10,797 nt of DNA, from positions 1 to 10,797 of the forward strand of contig PMJF01000034.1 in the NCBI GenBank assembly GCA_003157295.1, read 5' to 3'. Numbering within the stretch: position 1 is the first letter of the stretch; each line of letters begins with the position of its first letter. Source of the stretch: Candidatus Moraniibacteriota bacterium. Lineage in GTDB: Bacteria; Patescibacteriota; Minisyncoccia; Moranbacterales; UBA11712. The notes under the pieces are model-generated. The model was not told the DNA's origin, made no database searches, and saw nothing but the letters and a program-made list of their open reading frames with translations. Shown one piece after another: positions 7,237 through 10,797 of the stretch. Both the position numbers and the translations under genes were made by a program.

Positions 7237-7257
7237 AAAAAGGCGGGAGTTCCCGCC
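7237..7257 (-). terminator. Intrinsic terminator of the zinc-ribbon gene
   Basis: GGCGGGA (7242-7248) and TCCCGCC (7251-7257) form a GC-only stem. Read on the - strand it is followed by TTTTT (7241-7237). It lies 28 bases after the stop of the - strand gene. On the + strand there is no T tract after the stem, so it does not look like a terminator for the gene ending at 7223. Confidence 0.7.
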
Positions 7258-7284
7258 GGGAAAGGGGAGCGCGTTCTTGCTCCG

Positions 7285-7440
7285 TTAACGTTCTGGGACA
7301 AGCTTATACTTGCCATACGGATCACGCACGTGAACTGCACGGCAAACGGGGCATATTCTCGAGGTAACTCCCGTATTTACATCGCCTTGCATAAGTTTGC
7401 CATTACAACCCTCTCTTTGACACTTGTCGCCGTTAGGCAT
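7285..7440 (-). CDS. Small zinc-ribbon protein of unknown function
   Basis: This 51-residue ORF starts at the ATG at 7440-7438 (MPNGDKCQREGC) and ends with TAA at 7285-7287. It holds a C-x4-C knuckle (C7, C12) and a CPVC pair about 17 residues later, the four ligands of a zinc ribbon, then a basic, aromatic tail ending KLVPER. An upstream in-frame ATG at 7461 would add seven residues, but its bases form the Shine-Dalgarno sequence GGAGGAGGA (7459-7451), which ends 10 bases before the chosen start. The gene has its own promoter (7475-7503) and terminator (7237-7257), which is strong support despite its size. A + strand ORF covering the same stretch has none of these signals. The role is unknown; such ribbons often bind nucleic acid or another protein. 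Confidence 0.75.
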   Translation of the reverse strand: MPNGDKCQREGCNGKLMQGDVNTGVTSRICPVCRAVHVRDPYGKYKLVPER

Positions 7441-7450
7441 AAGCTTTGAA

Positions 7451-7459
7451 TCCTCCTCC
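7451..7459 (-). promoter_or_regulatory. Shine-Dalgarno sequence of the zinc-ribbon gene
   Basis: GGAGGAGGA on the - strand is the only strong Shine-Dalgarno sequence noticed in the window. It decides the start of the small gene at 7440 rather than 7461, because the upstream ATG overlaps it. Confidence 0.6.
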
Positions 7460-7474
7460 ATGGTTGATGAATTA

Positions 7475-7503
7475 ATTTAACGGTAGTCTTGCATTTTTGT
7501 CAA
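7475..7503 (-). promoter_or_regulatory. Promoter of the zinc-ribbon gene
   Basis: On the - strand, a perfect -35 TTGACA (7503-7498), a 17-base spacer and TTAAAT (7480-7475) are seen. Transcription would start near 7468, giving a leader of about 27 bases that contains the Shine-Dalgarno sequence. Confidence 0.6.
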
Positions 7504-7572
7504 AGTCGAAGAAGGACAGCGATAAAATAAGGGGTGGTTTTTGTGAGGATGGGATAAAATGTAGATTTTTAT

Positions 7573-8109
7573 ATGCCAAAATATTTGCTAATCTCCGGCA
7601 GTCCTCGGAAAGGAAATACGGATTATATATTGAATAAAATTTTTAAATCTCTTGGGTCCAATGAAAAAGAGATAGTTTATCTTCGGGATAAAAATATTTC
7701 GCATTGCCGGGGATGTTTGGTCTGCGACAAAACGAATAAATGCGTGATGCGGGACGACATGGACGAGATCATGGAGAAGTTGAAAGAAGCGGAAATTATT
7801 GTCTTGGGAACACCTAACTATTTCGACAATGTTCCAGGGATCGTCAAAGATTTTATAGACCGCACAAATCCATTCTACAAAACAGATTTTCTAAAAGGGA
7901 AAAAAGTTTATGCGATTGTCATCGGGGGAGGCAAACTTGAGAACTCAGAAAGAGTGATAGACGGTGCCATAAAATATTTCGTTGATGCCAAGCATATGAA
8001 GCTGATCGGTTCTGCATGTTTCCAAGCCCTAGTGCTTGGAGAAGTGGAAAATAATCCAAAAACCGCTGAAATCATTGAAAATATTTCCAAAAAACTAAAT
8101 GATTTATAA
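7573..8109 (+). CDS. Iron-sulfur flavoprotein-like NAD(P)H-dependent FMN reductase
   Basis: This 178-residue protein has a flavodoxin-like fold: GSPRKGNT (9-16) binds the FMN phosphate, and TPNYF (80-84) and KDFIDR (92-97) are typical of the NADPH-dependent FMN reductase family. Between them lies a compact cysteine motif, C45-x2-C48-x2-C51-x5-C57, which matches the [4Fe-4S] ligand spacing of Methanosarcina-type iron-sulfur flavoprotein. It is therefore likely a small cytoplasmic electron carrier or reductase, possibly for oxygen or oxidative-stress detoxification; the substrate cannot be told. A TAAAAT (7555-7560) could be a -10 element but has no clear -35, and no Shine-Dalgarno sequence precedes the ATG. 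The gene ends in a terminator at 8145-8172, so it is probably transcribed alone. Confidence 0.87.
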   Translation: MPKYLLISGSPRKGNTDYILNKIFKSLGSNEKEIVYLRDKNISHCRGCLVCDKTNKCVMRDDMDEIMEKLKEAEIIVLGTPNYFDNVPGIVKDFIDRTNPFYKTDFLKGKKVYAIVIGGGKLENSERVIDGAIKYFVDAKHMKLIGSACFQALVLGEVENNPKTAEIIENISKKLNDL

Positions 8110-8113
8110 GCTT

Positions 8114-8142
8114 TTGCCTTTTCTTTTGCTACCCATTATAAT
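8114..8142 (+). promoter_or_regulatory. Promoter of the thymidylate/gatB operon
   Basis: TTGCCT (8114-8119), a 17-base spacer and a perfect TATAAT (8137-8142) precede the dCMP deaminase gene. The predicted start (about 8149-8150) lies within the left arm of the hairpin that ends the previous gene. The leader is about 42 bases and carries AGGGGAGGG, about 28 bases before the ATG and so too far to serve as a normal Shine-Dalgarno sequence. Confidence 0.55.
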
Positions 8143-8144
8143 AG

Positions 8145-8172
8145 AAAGGCACTTAGGGGAGGGTGCCTTTTT
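8145..8172 (+). terminator. Intrinsic terminator after the flavoprotein gene
   Basis: AAAGGCAC (8145-8152), a 10-base loop and GTGCCTTT (8163-8170) form an 8-bp stem; the right arm runs into five T residues in all (8168-8172). It sits 36 bases after the flavoprotein stop and two bases after the -10 box of the next promoter. Confidence 0.65.
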
Positions 8173-8191
8173 AAACTAAAAACAAATTTTT

Positions 8192-8743
8192 ATGCCTCCA
8201 GCTTTCAAACGTCCCGCTTGGGACGCATATTTCATGGCTCTCGCGAAACTGGCCGCCTCGCGCTCGACTTGCATATCCCGTCCGACGGGATGCGTGATCA
8301 TTCGCGACAAGCAGGTTCTTTCCACTGGATACAACGGGTCAATGCCAGGAGTGCCGCATTGCTCGGACGAGGGATTCTGCTATCGCCGGAGCATCAAAGC
8401 GCCGGACGCGGGGAAATATGATTTTTGCCGCAGCATTCACGCGGAAGCCAACGCCATCGCTCTTGCGGCTCGGACGGGAATCAGTATCGAGGGCGCCACG
8501 GCGTATTTCACGCTTTTTCCGTGCTATGTCTGCACGAAGCTTTTGGTGCGGGCGGGCATCCGGGAGATAGTTTATGAATTTGGATACGATTCGAAAGACG
8601 CTCAGCGCGACAAACATTGGCAGGAAGTGGCTGAAGGCGCCAACATCAGGATCCGGCAGGTTCGGCTTTCAGAAGAGGACAAGAAATGGTTTGAAGGATT
8701 TCTTCAAGACGACACATCTCGCCGAAGAATTCCGAGCGAATAA
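8192..8743 (+). CDS. Deoxycytidylate (dCMP) deaminase
   Basis: The enzyme deaminates dCMP to dUMP, the direct precursor of dTMP. The protein has 183 residues, usual for the ComEB/dCMP deaminase family. Zinc ligands are H83 in HAEANAI (83-89) and C111/C114 in PCYVC, and the catalytic proton shuttle is E85. The family blocks STGYNGSMPGVPHC (44-57) and FTLFPCYVC (106-114) are intact; further cysteines (C57, C63, C79) may form the second zinc site known in some family members. No Shine-Dalgarno sequence is present; the leader before the ATG is A/T-rich. It is the first gene of an operon that continues with a dUTPase-fold protein 18 bases downstream, then tmk and gatB, so its place in dTMP supply is clear. 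Confidence 0.92.
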   Translation: MPPAFKRPAWDAYFMALAKLAASRSTCISRPTGCVIIRDKQVLSTGYNGSMPGVPHCSDEGFCYRRSIKAPDAGKYDFCRSIHAEANAIALAARTGISIEGATAYFTLFPCYVCTKLLVRAGIREIVYEFGYDSKDAQRDKHWQEVAEGANIRIRQVRLSEEDKKWFEGFLQDDTSRRRIPSE

Positions 8744-8761
8744 ATATTAGAACGAAAATAT

Positions 8762-9301
8762 ATGTTGCTGGGCATAAAAGACTTATTGAAACTGGTCAAA
8801 GAAAAAAAATTGGTCGAAGATCTTTCCGAGAGGGAACTTGAAAATCCGGAAGGGTCGGGATTTGATCTGCGAATGGGGGAAGTTTTTGAGCTGGAAGGAT
8901 ATGGTTATCTCGGTCTTGAGGAAAGAGAAACGCCAAAATCGACCCTGGTGGCGAAATATGATCCCGGAAAAGTCACTTCTTATATCTTTGAACCGGGAAA
9001 ATATTATCTCATCAAAACGATCGAGAAAGTGAATCTTCCCATTGATGTCGCCGGAATAATTTTTCCGCGCACAACTTTGTTCCGGTCGGGACTGGCCTTG
9101 TTTAATGGAATAGTCAACACGGGATATCAGGGAGAGCTCACTTTTGGGTTGTGCAATCTTGGAAAATCAAATATCAAAGTGGATATGGGCGCGCGGGTGG
9201 TGCATATCACATTTCACGAAGTTCTGGGCGAGGGCAGCCAATATCGCGGGCAATGGCAAGGTGGAAGGGTGACAACGGAAGGCCGCGAGGTCCAGGTATA
9301 A
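8762..9301 (+). CDS. dcd: dCTP deaminase/dUTPase superfamily protein, probably archaeal-type dUTPase
   Basis: This 179-residue protein has the trimeric dUTPase/Dcd fold: GSGFDLRMG (31-39), PRTTLFRSGL (102-111, with the substrate-contacting arginines), GIVNTGYQGELTFGL (116-130) and the C-terminal QYRGQWQGG (160-168). Dcd needs a glutamate in the segment remembered as TLE in E. coli and Methanocaldococcus; by eye alignment it is G129 here, and the usual Asp of the IDPG block is N119. The ending YRGxxQG and the lack of that glutamate resemble the archaeal dUTPases of Pyrococcus type. It may therefore turn dUTP into dUMP rather than deaminate dCTP, or have lost activity. The family is certain, the reaction is not. 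Database annotation would most likely read dCTP deaminase. It lies between the dCMP deaminase and tmk, four bases before the latter. Confidence 0.85.
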   Translation: MLLGIKDLLKLVKEKKLVEDLSERELENPEGSGFDLRMGEVFELEGYGYLGLEERETPKSTLVAKYDPGKVTSYIFEPGKYYLIKTIEKVNLPIDVAGIIFPRTTLFRSGLALFNGIVNTGYQGELTFGLCNLGKSNIKVDMGARVVHITFHEVLGEGSQYRGQWQGGRVTTEGREVQV

Positions 9302-9305
9302 TTTT

Positions 9306-9989
9306 ATGAAAAAGAAAAGAGGATTGTTTATTGTTATTGACGGAATAGACGGAAGCGGAAAGGCCACGCAAACCAAATTATTGATCAAAAGATTGAAAGA
9401 AGAGGGGCAGAGAGTGGCGGAAATAGATTTTCCGCAATACGGTCAAAAGTCAGCGGCTCTCGTGGAAGAATATCTCAACGGTGAATTTGGCACGGCGGAA
9501 GAAGTTGGCCCTTACCGCGCATCTATTTTCTTTGCCTGCGATAGGTATGCGGCGCGTGATCGGATAAAAAAGCATCTTAACGACGGAAAAATTGTTATCG
9601 CCAATCGGTATACTGCCGCGAACATGGGCCATCAAGGGGGAAAGCTTGGAAAAAGTTCTGAACGAAAAAAATATTTTCGGTGGTTGCATGATCTGGAATA
9701 TAAAATATTTGAAATCCCCAAGCCCGATATAAATCTGATACTTCATGTTGAGGCTAGCATCGCGCAAAAACTGGCGCTTCAAAAAAGAAAGAAAATATAT
9801 TTGAAAAAAAAGAGGGCGGATATTCATGAGCGAGATCTGAAACATTTGAAGGACGCGGAAAAAGTTTTTATTGAAATTGCCCGAACCTTGCCGCATATTT
9901 CTTTGATCGAGTGTATGAAAAATGGAAGTTTAATGAGCAGGGAAGGGGTAAGTGGACTAGTTTGGAATAAGATATCAAGATTATTATAA
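9306..9989 (+). CDS. tmk: Thymidylate kinase (dTMP kinase)
   Basis: This enzyme phosphorylates dTMP to dTDP with ATP. The 227-residue protein has the P-loop GIDGSGKAT (13-21), the FPQYGQ block (42-47) that places dTMP, the DRY motif (79-81), [15 protein letters not shown] (100-114), and a basic lid region [16 protein letters not shown] (162-177). All expected motifs are present, and the length is slightly above the roughly 210 residues common in bacteria. Its stop overlaps the gatB start (TAATG), suggesting translational coupling. Together with the two upstream genes it forms a dUMP-to-dTDP supply cluster from which thymidylate synthase itself is absent in this window. Confidence 0.93.
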   Translation: MKKKRGLFIVIDGIDGSGKATQTKLLIKRLKEEGQRVAEIDFPQYGQKSAALVEEYLNGEFGTAEEVGPYRASIFFACDRYAARDRIKKHLNDGKIVIANRYTAANMGHQGGKLGKSSERKKYFRWLHDLEYKIFEIPKPDINLILHVEASIAQKLALQKRKKIYLKKKRADIHERDLKHLKDAEKVFIEIARTLPHISLIECMKNGSLMSREGVSGLVWNKISRLL

Positions 9990-10797
9990 TGAAATACAAG
10001 TCAACAATCGGCATGGAGGTTCATGTGGAGCTAAAGACTGATTCCAAGATGTTTTGCGCGTGCAAAAACGAATTGGGGCTTGATCGGATCCCAAACTCTA
10101 ACATTTGCCCGGTCTGCACCGGGCAACCCGGCGCTTTGCCGGTGGCGAATGAAAAAGCCATTGAATATGTGATCAAGGCGGGGCTGGCGCTCGGTTGTGA
10201 GATCGCGAAAATTTCCAAATTTGACCGCAAAAATTATTTTTATCCGGACCTTCCGAAAGGATACCAGATTTCCCAATATGACCAGCCGCTGTGCCTTGGA
10301 GGATCTTTGAAAATTAACGGAAAAAAAATAGGCATCACCCGCATTCATCTTGAAGAGGACACGGGAAAATTGCTCCATCAAAAGGGAACGGATTTCAGTC
10401 TTGTGGATTTCAACCGCTCGGGGGTACCACTCATGGAGCTTGTTACGGAACCGGATATCGAAAGCGGGGAAGAGGCGAAGAAGTTTTGTGAAGAATTGCA
10501 ATTGATTTTGCGTTATCTTGGAATTTCAGACGCGGATATGGAAAAAGGACAGATGAGGTGCGAAGCCAATATCTCGATCGCGAAGGAAGGGGAGAGCGAG
10601 CTTGGAACAAAAGTGGAAGTGAAAAATCTAAACTCCTTTCGCTCGGTCGAGAAAGCGATCGAATATGAGCTTGAAAGACAAGAAGAGGCCTTGGAAAAAG
10701 GCGAGAAGATCATTCAGGAAACGCGGGGTTGGGACGAGAGCAAGATGAGAACCTATTCGCAGCGGGAAAAAGAGTCGGCCCATGATTATCGCTATTT
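9989..10797 (+). CDS. gatB: Asp/Glu-tRNA amidotransferase subunit B, 3' end outside window
   Basis: The ATG at 9989-9991 overlaps the tmk stop, and the frame is open to the window end, giving 269 residues of a protein usually near 480. GatB is the tRNA-binding and kinase-like subunit of GatCAB, which converts misacylated Glu-tRNA(Gln) or Asp-tRNA(Asn) to the correct amide. Signatures are IGMEVHVEL (7-15), four zinc-type cysteines C23, C25, C40 and C43 ([10 protein letters not shown]), the family hallmark [16 protein letters not shown] (85-100), EEDTGKLLH and [16 protein letters not shown]. Presence of GatCAB implies that glutaminyl- or asparaginyl-tRNA is made indirectly. gatA and gatC are not in the window. 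The position after tmk probably reflects shared transcription rather than a functional link. Confidence 0.96.
   Translation, partial: MKYKSTIGMEVHVELKTDSKMFCACKNELGLDRIPNSNICPVCTGQPGALPVANEKAIEYVIKAGLALGCEIAKISKFDRKNYFYPDLPKGYQISQYDQPLCLGGSLKINGKKIGITRIHLEEDTGKLLHQKGTDFSLVDFNRSGVPLMELVTEPDIESGEEAKKFCEELQLILRYLGISDADMEKGQMRCEANISIAKEGESELGTKVEVKNLNSFRSVEKAIEYELERQEEALEKGEKIIQETRGWDESKMRTYSQREKESAHDYRY

Noticed and set aside
7234..7449. A 71-residue + strand ORF after the 7223 stop.
   Set aside because: It runs antisense to the zinc-ribbon gene and contains that gene's terminator stem; it has no promoter, ribosome site or recognisable motif.
10104..10135. CCGG-rich inverted repeat within gatB.
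   Set aside because: It lies in the conserved CPVCTGQPG codons and has no T tract, so it is most simply explained by coding sequence.
1..10797. Altered genetic code (UGA as Gly or Trp, as in some CPR lineages).
   Set aside because: Complete proteins are read with the standard code, with no in-frame TGA. All nine visible stops are TAA except one TAG, so TGA is unused as a stop in this small sample, but nothing shows reassignment.

Overview
The window looks like a piece of a Candidate Phyla Radiation (Patescibacteria, Parcubacteria-like) chromosome. This is an inference. It rests on compact genes with gaps of a few bases, near absence of Shine-Dalgarno sequences, almost exclusive TAA stops, an Elp3-type tRNA enzyme in an otherwise bacterial setting (LexA, GatB, sigma70-like promoters), and a giant surface protein of Ig-like repeats with an archaeal-style PGF-pre-PGF-like domain.

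Layout. Positions 2-3664 (+) are the 3' part of a large cell-surface protein: alternating repeats of two kinds, a PGF-pre-PGF-like domain, then membrane segments interleaved with two carboxypeptidase-regulatory-like beta domains. It converges on elp3 (3723-5312, -), and a terminator-like hairpin in the + direction lies inside elp3. Back to back with elp3, start codon against start codon, is a methyltransferase (5313-5987, +) that resembles eukaryotic Trm9/ALKBH8. Elp3 makes carboxymethyl-uridine at the tRNA wobble position and Trm9 methylates that group, so the two genes together look like a minimal bacterial mcm5U34 pathway. This is the most interesting item in the window.

Next come a LexA-type autoproteolytic repressor (6069-6740, +) with a strong promoter carrying three short repeats, and a conserved protein of unknown function (6756-7223, +). 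On the - strand is a short zinc-ribbon gene (7285-7440) that is easily overlooked but has its own promoter, Shine-Dalgarno sequence and terminator. An iron-sulfur-flavoprotein-like gene (7573-8109, +) follows and ends in a hairpin interlocked with the promoter of the next operon.

The last operon (8192 to the window end, +) holds a dCMP deaminase, a dCTP deaminase/dUTPase-fold protein, thymidylate kinase and gatB (cut by the window end). The first three act on thymidylate supply: dCMP deaminase and probably the dUTPase-like protein make dUMP, and Tmk phosphorylates dTMP. GatB is the tRNA-dependent amidotransferase subunit and is translationally coupled through a TAATG overlap. No tRNA, rRNA, CRISPR array or insertion sequence was seen. 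Every gene-free stretch is shorter than 150 bases.
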